Source: Stercorarius parasiticus (taxonomy: Eukaryota; Chordata; Aves; Charadriiformes; Stercorariidae). From it: a stretch of 64,000 nucleotides of DNA. The stretch lies in the NCBI GenBank assembly GCA_013396915.1, contig VWZL01001963.1, positions 1 through 64,000 on the forward strand. Reading direction: 5' to 3'. Positions 13,635 to 27,090 of this stretch are shown piece after piece. Positions within the stretch are counted from its first letter, which is position 1. Each line of letters opens with the position of its first letter. Under the pieces are notes generated by a model. That model saw nothing but the letters and a program-made list of their open reading frames with translations. It ran no database searches and had not been told where the DNA came from. Both the position numbers and the translations under genes were made by a program.

Positions 13635-15618
13635 GTGAGTATCTATCTCAAATGTGACCCAAGTAAACTTTAGAAGTGATATACATTCAATGAAATTTGG
13701 CACAGATCTTGCATTTTACAAAAGCATCAGTCTCTGGTTGACTATCACTATTCCTATTTCCACATGGGTCTCCTGAAGAAACCAGCAAGAATGAATAATG
13801 ACCTCAATAGTGTTTTGGAGTCAGTAATTTTTATGGATACTTTTAAAGTTAAATCATTGATGAGTTGGTTCTCAGAGCTGGGATGAGAGATGTGAACTGA
13901 TTTCTTTGCTGCCTTATTCTACAGAAGTCAACAAAATTACATAATGAAGAAGTAATCAGGGCAGTGACCTTCTTGCCTCCTTTTAAATGGGAGCCTAGGT
14001 ATTAAAAAGTGTTTCTTTAATTTATGAAGTAAAAATCTTAAAATAATACAGGAAAAAAAAATTGATTTTAGAGACAGTTCTTCTGGCCTAGGAATACCAG
14101 ACCTGGTGGAACAATGAGTCTTTAAGTCCAAGTTATTTCAGAAATACACTTCCATATTCAAACTACTTAGAAAAAAAACCCACCACAGCTACTTCATATT
14201 CAGTATAAATCCTTCCCTGGAGGTTTGCAGTGAGCTCACAATTATAATTGTAAATTTCCAAATGGAAAGTTTTACATGCTAAGATATACTTTGTATTTAG
14301 GGAGAGAGATACAGAAGTCAAGATTTAATTGTTTTATACCATAAGAGGCACGGGATGAAAATACCAAACAGCAACCACAACAAAATACCCTGTATTAGGA
14401 AAGCTCACAATCAGAGAAAGCAAACAAGCCAACCTACATAAATGTAACCAGCTCCTAAAAACGTACTTTGTTTTAAAATGTAAATGAAATGTGTTTCGTT
14501 TCACTGTTCAATACTGCTGTGTAAATTTGCATATTATCTCCTTCTCCCTTTTCAGTATCCTCAACCAACAGCTGTGACTTGTCAAAACTTGCCAGCACAA
14601 GGGAAAAAGAAAATGAAGGGGCATATTGGAAACTGTGTCAGCTTATCTATTCTTTCAGTAAAATGTAATTGCTGAAGATGCCATTAAGAGGTGTCTGAAA
14701 AAAAGTGTTAAGCCTGTTTAAATTGTTTTTTTCTTCTCTCCCTTTAATAGAGGTGGTGTGATACCTGGGAAGGGCAGAAACAAGAGAACAGAACATCTTG
14801 TGAGCTCTTCTCACAAGTTGCCTCCCTGTGACGGAGGGCTGCAGAAGCTGATACTTTTGCAGTGGTTTTGACACAGTCCTTTGTCACGGGTGTTTTGCAG
14901 TGCCCTTTATATTCCTTCTTGCGCTCTGAGCCCGTTCATCAGCCCGCTCCTCCATGATGCTCGCTTTCACTCTTGAGGCATCATAAAGCTCGAGGAGGTT
15001 TCTGTGTTACCATGCAATGAGGTGAAGGGAGTCTGTATGTGCAAGAAAACCCCCATAAGGTGAACCTCCAAGCATCGTCCTTCGTACCAGTGAGAGGGGT
15101 CAGGCCTGCGTCATTGCTACTGAGAATATACTATAAAAAGAAGCCACATCTGGCTGGAGAAGTGATATGTCTGAAAAAATGGGCCAAATTCTGAACCTCA
15201 GATTGCTAATAATGCTCCAGCACTTTGGCATTGCTCTGTCTGTTAGATAGGAAATGAAGGTGGCCATAGAGCAATGCAACATTGGCTGTCCTCAGTGCTT
15301 TATCCATGTGCTTTGTGAGATTCATACAAAGATTCAGAGACTGCAGTATTCGTCTGAGCCACTGAAGACCTCAGTTTCTTTTGTCTGGCCCCAGAGGTGA
15401 GTCCCTACTCATGAGCACACCTTGTGATATTGGGATTTTGGTTCATTACTATCATGCAATGTTGCAGTGAGGGTAATAAAGGAGACACTCTAAGAGCTCA
15501 GATTGTGCACTGAGCAGATTATACAGAGGTGGAACCATCTACTTTTATCACTGTGGCTTTGGTATTCAAATGAAAAGGGTCCTTAACATATGGCAGGATT
15601 CAGATACAATTGGGAAAT

Positions 15619-15650
15619 GGAAAGGGAAAGGAAGGGAAGGGAAGGGAAAA
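15619..15650. repeat. (GGGAA)n purine-rich tandem repeat
   Basis: Several GGGAA/GGAAA units in a row form a short purine-only tract. Confidence 0.85.
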
Positions 15651-16684
15651 TGTAAGGAGTGATGGAAATGTCTTTTGCCCTGCAGATGACAACTCTGAAT
15701 TCAGGATGTCAGTGGTTAGGAATGAAGTCTCCAGGCTGCCATGGGATGATTTATGGAATGTAGGGTTATCAGATTGCAGTCCAGGAACAGACTGAGCTGC
15801 ACTAAATTATCTGTGCTTTTCTGACAAGTGTATCAGGATTCTTTGTGTTTCTTGGCTGGCCTCATTAAGTTTCTATAATTATCATTTTATTGATAAAGTG
15901 CCTGCCCTTGGTGATACTCGGGGGATGCTGCACAATTAAAATAACAGATTATGTGAATGTAAGATAATATACTAACAGTTAGAACAAAACTTGTCTTACA
16001 GAAAAAAAAGGTTAGTAGTTGAAATTCTTCCCTAATATTAGAACTGAAGAGGGAGTACTTTCCTGGCAGTGAAAAACTCATCCATTCAAATGGGATATTT
16101 TTTAAAAAGTAGCCTATTGGAACTGCTGATGAATAGTTTTCAACCAAACTAAGTATTAATGTCTGTCTCTCCTGTTTGTCTCCGTGTTTTTGTGACGAAC
16201 CCATAGAACTGATTTCCTAAATTCTATTCAACTTTGAGATAAATTCTAGCTCTTGGGTTAGATTCCTAGAATTAGGGAAAATCAAGCTAGGTCATCAAGA
16301 TATGATGTTCAGTTAAAAAATCTGAAATTCCAAGTTAGGTTCTTGCTGTCAAAGGAATGTAGGAATATAGGACAAGGACAGAGATTCACAGAGCAATTTA
16401 GACACACAATTGTTTATCTGCCAAAGAGAATCAGGGTCCAAGTCTTTGCTGGATGATGAAGACATTGCAAGTCAGTCCCATGAAACATGGCAACCAGTGG
16501 CAATCCAAGCAATTTCGTGTTTCTACGGAAGCATGGTTTGCATTTACCTTGCTTGGACGAACAACTCATGACAGAAAGACATATCTGGGTATAAATTATT
16601 TGCTGCATGCGCTGTACAGCTATTTGGTGGTAACTGGGACAGGCTTCAAATTTTCACTCTGATGGTTACTGACTTCAGGATACC

Positions 16685-16790
16685 TTCATATATTTATATA
16701 TCTATCTAAATACAGATATAAATATATTTGCATGTATGTATAACTTTATACACATACACATATGTAGTATATATAAAATTATGTAATCTC
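16685..16790. repeat. AT-rich low-complexity zone
   Basis: Degenerate TATA/TATC-like units with TATATTTATATATC and ACACATACACATATG patches. No perfect period is maintained. Confidence 0.7.
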
Positions 16791-17516
16791 CATTAACTCT
16801 AAGTAGTGACTCAGGAATTTAGGAATGAATTTTTAATCTGTGGCTGCTTTTCAAAGCACCATTTGCAATGCAATGGAGTTAGAGAGAGGGCACCAACTAT
16901 AAGCATAACCAAGATACCAAATACCACCTCACCCCGTTAAAAAGTAATAATAGAAGAGGAAGCTATTATGAAAGCGGTACAAACTCTGTTTTGTACCATT
17001 GTCTAACAACTCAGGAGCAATGGTTTGTTCAGCCCTTGATTTACTCCTGTCTTCTTGAAGAATCATTTCAGCAAACTAGTAGTGTTAAAACCCAGGGCTG
17101 CTACCCTCTGGAGAGAGTAGTAAAACCTATGTCATGTGCTTTTCCATTATTAATAGGCAAGAAATAGAAACTCTGATATTACCTCAAGTTTTACTATTTT
17201 ATTGTCTTTTATCTACTGCTATTTTAAATATTTTTTGTGCTGTATGGAGTTCAATGGCCACCAGAGTCACAAGTCCTTACTACAAACACACATACAGAGA
17301 CATATTCCCTTTACATATAGACATGTGTATATGATGTATATAAGTATATATTGTACACACAAATATAGAAATTTATATTAAAATATGTTGGGTTTGGGTT
17401 TTTGTTCATCAAATGAAATTCTGTTTTTAAAGTCAATGTACAGAACTCCTGTCTCAGTCCTTTCATTGGTGTTGGCCAATGATTCACAAAACAAATTTTT
17501 GGGAAGCTTTTTTTAG

Positions 17517-17741
17517 TCTGGGATCATTCTGCTGTCCAATGCTTGTGGCCAGAAAGGAAAGATGATACAGAGTGAACACACCAGATGGCAAAGGCAGTTA
17601 CAGTGGGAAGAGGCTTGGTGTTTTGCCACTGTATGGACTGCGCTAGACAGTGCAGCAAGCCAGGAAGGTAATGATGTGGAAAAAAATAAAAGGTTACAGA
17701 GAAAATTTCAACGGAAAGGTGATCTTTCTACAGAAGAGAAG
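17517..17741 (+). other. possible exon, 225 bp open, phase 0 to 0
   Basis: The segment sits between GCTTTTTTTAG and the donor AGAAG|GTAAGA and is open for exactly 75 codons. An alternative donor (GGAAG|GTAATG) would end it at 17667. The peptide is mixed: a short hydrophobic start (SGIILLSN), then a charged basic C-terminal part (RLQRKFQRKGD). It resembles no family I know. It could be a coding exon, a noncoding-RNA exon or a chance open stretch. Confidence 0.25.
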
Positions 17742-19210
17742 GTAAGAAAATATTCAAGAAAAAGAGGAAAATGACAAATGAAAAAATGAAATTTTTTTAA
17801 AATGACAACTCCATGGGTAAAATAGCCACATGTGAAGGAGCTCTATGGCTGTGTGAAGTGGGATGCTAAGCGTAATAGAGTCCCGGAAAAAATGTCAGCA
17901 AGAAAAAGGAAATCCTAATGTAAGAGGAAGAGAATGAAGGGTGAAGAATAGGAACAGAACATGAGAACCCAAAAATCAGAATTAGAATAAAAGCCACAGG
18001 CGGCTCTGTGGTCCCTGCCTTTCGGGGGACAAAATCCTGTGGCCCATGTTTTCAGGTGTCCTGCAAGTATTTTGTTCAGTGGGATAAAGCTCTTTCCATT
18101 ATTTTAGACAAAAAGGTTTAAATGTTTTCATTCCTTTTTGGGAACAATGGACGTCATAAAGAGGATAAATGATCATGCTTTTTCTTTGGGAGGGAAGAAG
18201 AGGTCCTAGTCCATGAAACTTCTTATTTCATTAAATAAGTGATAGAAATAGAGGAAATGAGTGCAATACCTATTTTTTTAAATTATTCCTCCTATAACAC
18301 ATATAATACATATTTATGAAGCGTGATCTGAGTAAGGCTCTAGACATAGAGCAAAAGAGCGATCTCTTCAGAAAGAGATTTGTGCAATTACATGCCAATA
18401 GACAGAGGAGGGTAGCAGATCCAAAAGTGCGAAGTGCAACAAATGATACAATTTTTTTTAAATCAAAACAACATTATAGCACATAGTGACAAATAGCAGC
18501 AAGTCAAGCACTGTCAGGAATTTTGTAAACAAGGCATAGCTAGTGAAGGAAAATTAATATCTTCTATTAGGTCAACTTACATAGATTGGGAAAAAACAGG
18601 ACAACTTCAGGGAATATGATTTTTTTGCAGCCATTGTGAGAAAAAACAATTTTAGGAAGGGTTTTGAAGGGAAGCAAGTTCTGTAGATCCTGGTGTGGAT
18701 TTCCTCCCACACATCACAGAAGGGATGACATTTTTTGTTTTAAAACAAAACATAGGATAGCTGGCCTTATAGTGTGAGCGAGGTAAAGTTGACTTGGTGA
18801 TATCAAGCAAAAGACAACAGATGAGCTGTCACTGGGCAGGGCTGAGAAGGTGCTGGATGGGGAATGACACTTCTGTTTAATTTGGAAGAGTAGGATGCTC
18901 CTCTCTCTTTTCTTCATGATGCAAAGAAATGAGAGTAATTTCTCTAATATTAGTGATTTCAATTAATTTTCCTCTGCTGTTTGTGAGAGAGGCAGGCCTT
19001 GTTGGTCTCTTGGTCCAATCAGGATGGCTATATTCAGTAGAAATCATGGTTTTAATTTTCTCAAGGTGGAAATTGTTAGGTGACTAGAAAACTACGATGT
19101 TTATGCTGTTTCCCTCTAATAGAAAAGCAGAGGTGAAGAGGTACCAGAGCAGGCTTCACATGCTTAGATAGTTGAGATTTTTTTTCTATCTTTTTTCTAT
19201 AATTTTTTTA

Positions 19211-19230
19211 CCTTGCCTTGCCTTGCCTTG
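19211..19230. repeat. (CCTTG)4 microsatellite
   Basis: Four perfect CCTTG units follow a T-rich tract. Confidence 0.95.
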
Positions 19231-19536
19231 CATTTTCCTTCTGTAAATAGTAAGGAGGGGAGAAAAAGAACCCAACCAAAAGAGCAACCTAGGAGAACAT
19301 AGTAGATATCAATGGCCAAAATTATCTTCATTTTATACCTATTATATATATCTACAGATATACGAGGCAGGTAGATAGAGCAGAAACAAATGGGTTAGAT
19401 AAGATCAAGAAAAAAAGCTACAGGCAAGTGTTAATCAACGTAGCCCTCTTTCAGTGGAACAGTTGTGTTTTACAGATGCCAAAGGTCTATAATTCAAGGT
19501 AATGTGGTTTTCAGGGCTACATTCGGATTTTTTCAG

Positions 19537-19833
19537 CCTTTCATACCTACAGAGGAATTGGCAATCGGCCTCCAGTTCTGTGAATTTGTCTCCAAAGACT
19601 CATTTGAGCATCACGCACAGCGGTCCTTAACTGATACTTTCCATTGTGCTGGAGCTGAAGTTGCAACCCTTAGAATTGTTTACATGGTACTGCTGCTATT
19701 ATTTCATCTTGGAATTGCAAATTTCCTAGTTATGGGAATCAGCAAGCGAGAACCATCTCTCTTGTGGGCAAACCTTAACACGTCAACAGAGTGGAAGAAA
19801 ATGTCGCTGCTGGCACATTGGAGAAATGCCAAG
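19537..19833 (+). other. possible exon, 297 bp open, phase 0 to 0
   Basis: An acceptor-like GGATTTTTTCAG precedes 19537, and the segment ends GCCAAG|GTAAGC, a strong donor. The frame is open across all 99 codons and the surrounding open frame extends from about 19465 (126 codons), which is long for this AT-rich DNA. The peptide holds one hydrophobic run (VYMVLLLLFHLGIANFL) that could span a membrane, with polar sequence on both sides. I recognise no domain. A noncoding exon or chance are alternatives. Confidence 0.3.
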
Positions 19834-22403
19834 GTAAGCTACTAGCCGATAAGTGGAAAATTTCACTCTGTAAACATTTGGCCTGGGACTTCATCAGCCA
19901 AAATCAGTGAATATTAGAATCAATAGATGCCCCGTTATCCATCAGAGTCGCTAAGCATGGTTTATTTATCATAATATGTAATGATTCTTTAATGAAGAAT
20001 ATAATAATATTTTTTATTATAGAAGGAGTGGATATTTCACCCCCTCACATTGCTTATTGTTTCAAATCATAAATACCTGACCTAATTTTTTTTTTTATTC
20101 CCCTCTGGCTGATAGTCGTAAAAAGTAGGTCAGGTTCAAATGCAATTTCTCTGTCTGACATTTTTACTGATACATAGCAGTTACATGAAGCTTTCATGTT
20201 TCTGAGTCCCTTGTCGTTGGTATCCACTTGCTCCTACTAGATATGGTCTTTTTCTAAAATCTCTACTTTAAACGACTGGACAGCTACATTTTAATTTTAT
20301 TCAATGCTTTTCAGTTTTGCCTTTTTTTTTTTTTAATTGGGTACCTATCACAGAATGCCTAAGCACTGTGCAATAAAACTAATCAACAGAATACTTTGGT
20401 GCATCAAACTTACAATTATCTCATGTATGTTTTTACAACTGTTCCATGAAGGATCTTTATGAATAATTTAATTTTTCAGGATTGTTCTTACCGAAGGAAA
20501 ATCAACATTTCTGTTGTTAAAAAGTATCTCTCACTAAGAAATGGATTTCTTGCCCAGTAGGAACTCATGGGAGAAAGGGAAATACAGATGGAAATAGCAA
20601 ATAGAAACAGGTCCCAAAATGAAGAAAGTGAGTTTCCTTGTTCCCCTGGAGTCAGTGGTACCTGATTGCTGCAGCCCACAAAGGACAGTATCCAGGGGCT
20701 TTTCTTTTAGAGGGAGCACTGTAGTTGAGCTGCACAGTTAAAGAAGCCCTTCCACCACCTCCTTCTGAGTAAATATAAATTACATGTGAGGCACTGTTTG
20801 ACAGGTCATAGCTTCCACAGACTGAACCCTGGGTAACAGGACTGGTATATAAAATACTCCATCCTGGACTGAGAATAGGCAAATAGCTGGATTGCAATCC
20901 ATCATAGCAGGACATAAGTCTCACCATTGCTGGGTCAAGGATTCAGGTGTTTGTCAAATAACACTCTAAATCATCTTACATGGGGGTTCTTTTAAGCGTA
21001 GGAGCAGGATGCTAAATAGAGCCCGGGAAACTGGAAAACACAACTGCTTCTCAGCAGGATTTAGGCAGCCAGATGTCATAGGGTCCGGTGACAATCCCAG
21101 ATAAAAAGAGATACATATGATCATTGTGAACATAGGATATTAATTTAACTCCGTGCTAGTTGTAGGCAAGAGTGTAGGTAGCAGCTTTTTCGTCATAGTA
21201 GTACATGTGAAAGTCTCATTTCTGCGTCACCGTCAGAACCCAACCTAAGAGTGATGCTGCTCTGAACAAAAGCATTTCAGAATCTCTCCCAACCATGTGT
21301 ATAGATTCTCTAACAAAATTCAGATCCCTAATATTGTATAAACAGATGCAAAACAAAGTCTAGTGCTGGCTATGTGTCTTGCTGCTTCTCTTGCTTTATT
21401 TTGTGTTTGGGATGATTATATGAAACACTTTCCCTTTAACATCTGCTGCCTGCCTGTAAGTGATGAACTAAGTTCCAGACACAATTTCTGCAGGTAACCA
21501 GCTGTGATACCCTGCAGTGATTCATAATACTGAAGTGTTTATGGAGATTTTTGAATTTACATGTTTATGAAGTTTACAGTGTGACATAAGAGGAAATAAT
21601 TTAATTGATGTTGTTTATTTTACTACAGCCATGGATCTGAGGTGCTCAGTACAGTAAATTAAGTTACTGTGTACATCTCACTATATGGTTGCAAACCTCT
21701 ACTCAACAGGACATATTTTGTGGAGAGAGAAGTGTGTTAGATCAAGAATGAGAGTGACAATTTTGTACTCTGAAAGCCATTCAGAATGACTCCATAAAGC
21801 AATTTAGCCTCAGAATTTAAATCGTTCCAAAATAAAAAATAATCAGGCAGGGAATGGTTTCCTTTTATTGTTACAGAAATAGGTATACTTCCAGAAGTCA
21901 AACATTGACTGCAAAAGTGTCTCATTGCATGAGTAAGAAAAGAAACAGGTTCACTTGAGAAGATCCCAAAGCTAACTGTTGTCACAGGATTTTAGTGTAA
22001 TTCAATAGCTACTCATCCTGCCTGTCATGAGAAAGAAAGGCACAGAGACGAGGCATCTGTTTCCACATGTGCGACACTAATTAATATGAAGGACTGTGTT
22101 TTGGCACAAACTACATGGAATAGGTTCAATACAGTTGTTACTGAAGTTGGGGTTGGCCCTAGGCTTTCCTTTGGTTTATACAGCAGTGCTTAATGTGTGA
22201 CAGTAACTCAGCAGTACTGCAAAGTATCATCCTGTTTCTGGTCTTTTGGTGGAAATATGGGGCTGAGAGGAATTTGGGAACTACGAAGAGAATTGAATTG
22301 TACTTTCTTTCTTCCTCTTTCCTGATCCCTGCAGCCTCCTCAAAGGGTGACCTAATTTTGCCAAGGGTAGTACTGGTTTCTTGGTAACATCACTCCACAG
22401 GAT

Positions 22404-23133
22404 GATCATAGAATCATAGAATTGCCTAGGTTGGAAGGGACCTTTCAGATCATCTACTCCAACCATCAACCTAACTCTGATAAGAACCATAACTAAACCA
22501 TATCTCTGAGCACTATGTCTACCTGTCTTTTAAATACCTCCAGGGATGGTGACTCAACCACTTCCTTGGGCAGCCTGTTCCAATGCTTATTAACCCTTTC
22601 AGTGTAAAATTTTTTCCGAATATCCAGTCTAAACCTCCCCTGGTGCACCGTGAGGCCATTCCTCTTGTCCTATCGCTTCTTACTTGGGAGAAGAGACTGA
22701 CCCCCCCTCTCTACAACCTCTTTTCAGGTAGTTGTAGAGAGCAATAAGGTCTCCTCACCCTCCTTTTCTCCAGACTAAACAACCCCAGCTCCCTCAAATG
22801 CTCCTCATAAGACTTGTTCTCTAGACCCATTACCAGCTTTGTTGCCCTTCTCTGGACCCATTACAGCACCTCAATGCCTTTTTTGTGGTGAGGGGCCCAA
22901 AACTGGACACAGAACTCAAGGTGGGGCCTCACCAGTGCCAAATACAGGGGGACGATCACTTCCCTGGTCCTACTCACCACACTGTTCCTGATACAGGCCA
23001 GGATGCTGTTGGCCTTCTTGGCCACCTGAGCACACTGCTGGCTCATATTCAGCCGGCAGATGACCAACCCCCCCAGCTCTTTTTCTGCCAAGCAGCTCTC
23101 CAGCCACTCCTCCCCAAGCTTGTAACGCTGCAT
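22404..23133 (-). mobile_element. CR1 LINE, 5'-truncated, divergent subfamily
   Basis: The minus-strand 3' end begins GATCATAGAATCATAGAATT. The UTR contains ACCATCAACCTAACTCTGAT and AAATACCTCCAGGGATGGTG, which mark a CR1 group different from the GCCATGGGCAGGGACACC copies. About 730 bp are kept, reaching into the reverse transcriptase C-terminal region. The 5' break lies near 23133, after TCCCCAAGCTTGTAACGCTG on the plus strand. The copy at 42910 belongs to the same group. Confidence 0.97.
22861..23133 (-). pseudogene. CR1 ORF2 remnant (post-RT region)
   Basis: About 90 codons stay open on the minus strand, covering the region just C-terminal to the reverse transcriptase active site. Family-typical strings are [37 protein letters not shown] and [11 protein letters not shown]. 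The catalytic FADD segment is not included because the copy is truncated upstream of it. It is a dead fragment. Confidence 0.85.
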
Positions 23134-25550
23134 GATCTTCTATGCTGTACACGCTTGGCTCAAAGGCATAGGACAGCTGGGATTGCTCAGGGGCTCTGCC
23201 ATTCAGCATGACTGAGGGCTATGGGTGATGCCCCCAGCAGTGTGATAACCTGACCCCTACCCCTCTGGGACCCTTTCGCCTTTCTCCTCCTCCAATAAGG
23301 GGTCCTTTATCCTAAACTCCAGACTGGGACCCATGTATTTTATTGGGTCCTTACTCAAAGATTCAAACTGATGCTGTATGTAAAATAGGTCTCCGGATTT
23401 TGTCTTAGCTCTTTGCCAGTAGGTTAGGAAATGCAGGAAACAGCCTTCCTGGAAGACAAGAAGGAGAAAACAGTGTGGAAGAGTGGCCCAGTTCACTTGT
23501 TTCATTCTTTCATTTGCTTTGCCCCAAGGTGCCGCCTCTCCCCTTTAAGCACACATGCTCTATGTTTGTACCTGTAGATACACCTCTAAGCAATCATCTG
23601 TTTTATTCCTAGTTAGTGTTGGTGGCTTTGTCATACAATTAACCATCTTTACAATCAGGTTACATTTAAAAAAATAAAAGAGAAATAGAAAAAAAGGGGA
23701 AAAAAAAGAAAAAAAAAGTGCCTGTTCTTGTTGACTGATCCTCTAAACAACCACTATAGCTTGGCTTGCATCTATAGGTTAATATCTCTTGCCTTCCAGA
23801 ACAGGTTAGCTTCATCCAAACTGTTTTTGTGGACAATCCCTGTCCGGTGCAAGCCCCAGTGCCTGGAAACATCTAGGAATGATTTGGGAGAATGCTGTCT
23901 CATGCAGGACAAAACTGGGCTGGGAACATGCTAACAATTAATTTGTTGGTATTGTTTATTGTGAGATAGTGCTTTGTCCCTCATCCAAACAGACAATATC
24001 TGGATGCAGCTCTAAACAAAAATCTGCCCAGTAAGGAAGACTGAAATTACAGCTCTAAACATTTTTGCTTGTAGAAGGGTAGAATCCAGTTTTCCCTAAG
24101 CAGCAGACCATTTCAGAGGAACATTTGTGCTAAACAGTCACATCCACATGCTGTTCTTATGCTTGGGCTGGTTACCATTCCTGTAGTTAGCCAAATTGCA
24201 AATAAAGATAGAAATGAAGCAGTAGAAAATTAAAATCAAAAAACTATAGAAAATAAATATTGAAATAATATTTAAAAAAGCAATTATAGGATTATAGAAG
24301 AAGAGGAAAACTCAGAGCTTGATATTGTGTAAAAAAACCTAAAACCAAACAACAACAAAAAAAAACAACAGAAAAGCAAAAATCAAACCCCCTTTAAAAG
24401 CACCAGAAATAAAAAGTGGAATAGGAAAAAATAACCTTCCAGTTATTCAGTATTTTCTAAATTAGGAAAATAAATTTTATCTAGATTAGCAGAATTTTAC
24501 TAAGGTGAATATAAACCTCAGTTTAACCGATTTATTTTTTTCAAAACAACACTGTCTTGTTTGCATTCTAGTTTTAGAAAATGTTAGTCAAAATACATTG
24601 ATAATAACTTTCAAAATAATTTTAAATCATTCTGCTTTCCTGCTTCACGCTTTAAAGCATTTGCTTAAAGGAAAATAGTGTAGAACTAAACAGAAAATTT
24701 CAAGCATTCAATAGTTTGTTGTTTACTTGAAACAATCATCTGGCATTTAATAGAGAATTAGATCCCTGCTATAGAATTCCATAGGATGACTCAGATATTC
24801 TACAGAGAACAAACTTTTTCTCTATTAAGGTTCTTAGATTTTTAGAGTAATTTCTAGAGAACCTCATTGATTAAGTCACAATTAAATTCTAAAGTACTTT
24901 CCCACCAGGGTACAAGCAATTAACACAAGCCAGATTCTTCACTGCCTGGCACCTTGCGCAGAGAGAATGAAAAATGCTTATGATGTGATATCATTGTACA
25001 CACATTTTCTATTTATTATGCATTAGTACAGAGACCACAAAGTGCTCTCTCCTCATTTTTCTCTCTCTTCTTAAAACTCTCCTCATTTTCAGACTCTGTA
25101 ATAGCTCCTCACACATGATGTTCTGTAATCCCTTTATCATTTCAGTTGTGCTTCACTGAGTTTTTTTAATAGCTTATCGATGTCCTTTGTGTACTGTAGG
25201 GACTAAACCGTGCTCTCTACTTCATTGCTAGCTACGCTAAGGAAGGAAATACTGGAGACAATCCTTCACATCACACTCAAGTAGCTCCTATTAAGCCTTT
25301 TTGGTGGCATGCTCAAAGAAAGCTACTAGGAACTGGTGCTTCACAGTATTAGTCTGAATAAGAAAGCCCACAACCATCTGTAATAAGTGAAGAGACCCGC
25401 CGAAGTAGAATTATTCAGCTCTGAGCTGCAACTGTGGACAAAGAACAGCTTTTTAATACATCCCCTACTTGGAAATAAAGACCATATTTTCAGGCACTCA
25501 AGATCTTTTTTAGTCCTTTCAAATGTCTAAGCCCATACATTTCTTTTGTT
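23134..25550. other. unique sequence with A-rich tract
   Basis: No recognised repeat or gene. The 23134-23930 part is richer in GC than its surroundings and reads like old repeat remains, but I could not identify it. It includes an 82-codon minus-strand frame at 23257-23505 without known motifs. An A/G-rich tract lies at 23668-23719. 24200-24700 is very AT-rich. Confidence 0.5.
23668..23719. repeat. A-rich purine tract
   Basis: Nearly pure A and G (A-runs split by G, GAG and GGGG) over about 50 bp. Confidence 0.85.
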
Positions 25551-25742
25551 AATCATACAGAATCATAAAATTGATGAGTTGTGCAGGTACCTCTGTAGAT
25601 CACTGTGTCCAAACCCCTGCACAAAGCAGAATTAGCTACAGCAGGTTGCTAAGGGTCATGTCCAGTTGATTTTTTAATATATCCAAGGACAGAGACTCCA
25701 CAGCCTCTCTAGGAAAACTATTTGACCACTCTTACAGTAAGG
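25551..25742 (-). mobile_element. old, diverged CR1 LINE 3' fragment
   Basis: It opens with AATCATACAGAATCATAAAA, a mutated form of the CR1 3' terminus. CAGCAGGTTGCTAAGGGTCA, AATATATCCAAGGACAGAGA and CTCCACAGCCTCTCTAGG follow, matching the block order of CR1 (accession to the UTR, then the end of ORF2). Divergence is much higher than in the other copies, so this is probably among the oldest insertions here. Confidence 0.8.
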
Positions 25743-27064
25743 ATGTCTTGTTATGTTTATAGAGTTATTTGGATAGTGTCTCTATATTCCTTGTGGATCA
25801 CCTGGCCTGACTTCCATTTGTTAGACGCTGCCTTTTTATGTTTAAGTTTAGTCAACTAAATGTAGTTTGGTCTAATACAAGGCAATAATGCAGCTTAGAG
25901 TGCCTGCCTCACTTGTGTCCTGAGTGCATCATGACTACTGCTACCTGTCTTCTACAATGCTTATCATACTAAGAAGCAAAGACTGTTTAGTACAAAGAGT
26001 CTTAAATGAAGCAAAACATATTTAGGTAATCCTAAATTGCCGGTCCTATATGGTAAATATGAATTTAGCACCGCCATGTATGGTAGGGATCTTGGTCTGG
26101 AACGTAATGGACAGTCTTAATATAAGAAATATTGGACTCTAAAAATTTTCCTTCTGACTTTTGCATAACAGTGCTACAGGCAAGAAATATGACTGAAGAT
26201 TTTTGATGAAGAGCACTATAGGTGTTCAGAGCACGTTGCAGGAACATCACCGTGGTAGCAAAAGAAGAATAGAAAAAGAACTTTCTGAAAGATACCAGAA
26301 GATTGCCATAGCATTTTGTAAATTGGTATCATTGCAAAACAACATGCTTCCCCAGGAATTCTGGATTTTCTTTTTCAGAAATCAGCTTCTTAGATACATT
26401 TTATAATATTCTACTGGAAAAAAAATGTGCTGGAACATTTATTTACATGGCTACGTCTTGATGTCTCTGGAGTAGTAGCTACAGTCCTGTAAAAATAAAC
26501 TATAACAATTTTCCTTCCACTTCAATTTTGATCAGCTGGTAATGAGTATGGTTTTTGAATAGTCTCATCCTAAAGCAAAATTCCAGCTATGGATTAACAC
26601 TCTCGTATCTGTGTCTTTTTTACAAAATTTCTTGTTAAGAATACTTTAAAAAATAGACGTTAAGTCTCAAGTGAAAAAAGGATATATTAACAAATTTAAA
26701 TGCTTACAAATTAAAAATGGTCATTTAAAGTGTTTGTAAATTGGGACAAAAAAATTCTAATCCATTACTTTTATACTTTCTTGTCAAATCCATGAAAGAT
26801 CACCTTTGTCTGCCATTAAGTATTCAGTAGGCCAGTAGACTACAGATATTGATAGCAAACTGTATAGCATGGCTACTTTTTCATGCTAAAATAAAGTCCA
26901 AAATGTTCACACATGGGTCTGAGACAGACAACTCTGCCAGATCATCCTCAGATCTTGAGGGCTGTCAGCCCACCTCAGAGCAAAGGCTGAACTGAACGTA
27001 TGTTGAACTGAAGACAAGAAGCCTTAGAGCCAGGACTGCAGATCCAGCCTCCCTAGAACTGAGA
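25743..27064. other. unique sequence, nothing supported
   Basis: No gene or repeat recognised. 26600-26800 is very AT-rich. Confidence 0.5.
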
Positions 27065-27090
27065 TGTGGGATCAAACACACATCCTATCA
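27065..27090. repeat. 26-bp flank repeat, copy 1
   Basis: TGTGGGATCAAACACAC plus nine more bases ending TCA lie directly against the 3' terminus of the CR1 at 27088. The same string, 17 bp exact then three differences in nine bases, abuts another CR1 3' terminus exactly 1020 bp away (28085-28110). Confidence 0.9.

Larger units (their letters stand above)
10701..22403. other. long unique AT-rich stretch
   Basis: About 11.7 kb with no recognised transposable element. It holds AT-rich low-complexity zones (11640-11770, 12940-13015, 16685-16790), short tandem repeats at 15619 and 19211, and three low-confidence exon candidates listed separately. A donor-like string CCAGAG|GTGAGT near 15393 and a minus-strand donor-like string (AAAAG|GTAAGTAAG on the reverse strand near 12478-12495) have no convincing partner acceptor. 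Confidence 0.55.

Noticed and set aside
14555..14668. Acceptor-like CTTCTCCCTTTTCAG followed by an open segment
   Set aside because: Two frames are open but no good donor follows, and the content is not recognised.
23230..23930. Possible old ERV or LTR remains
   Set aside because: The GC-richer, oddly worded block suggested a repeat, but no termini, primer site, duplication or protein motif could be found.
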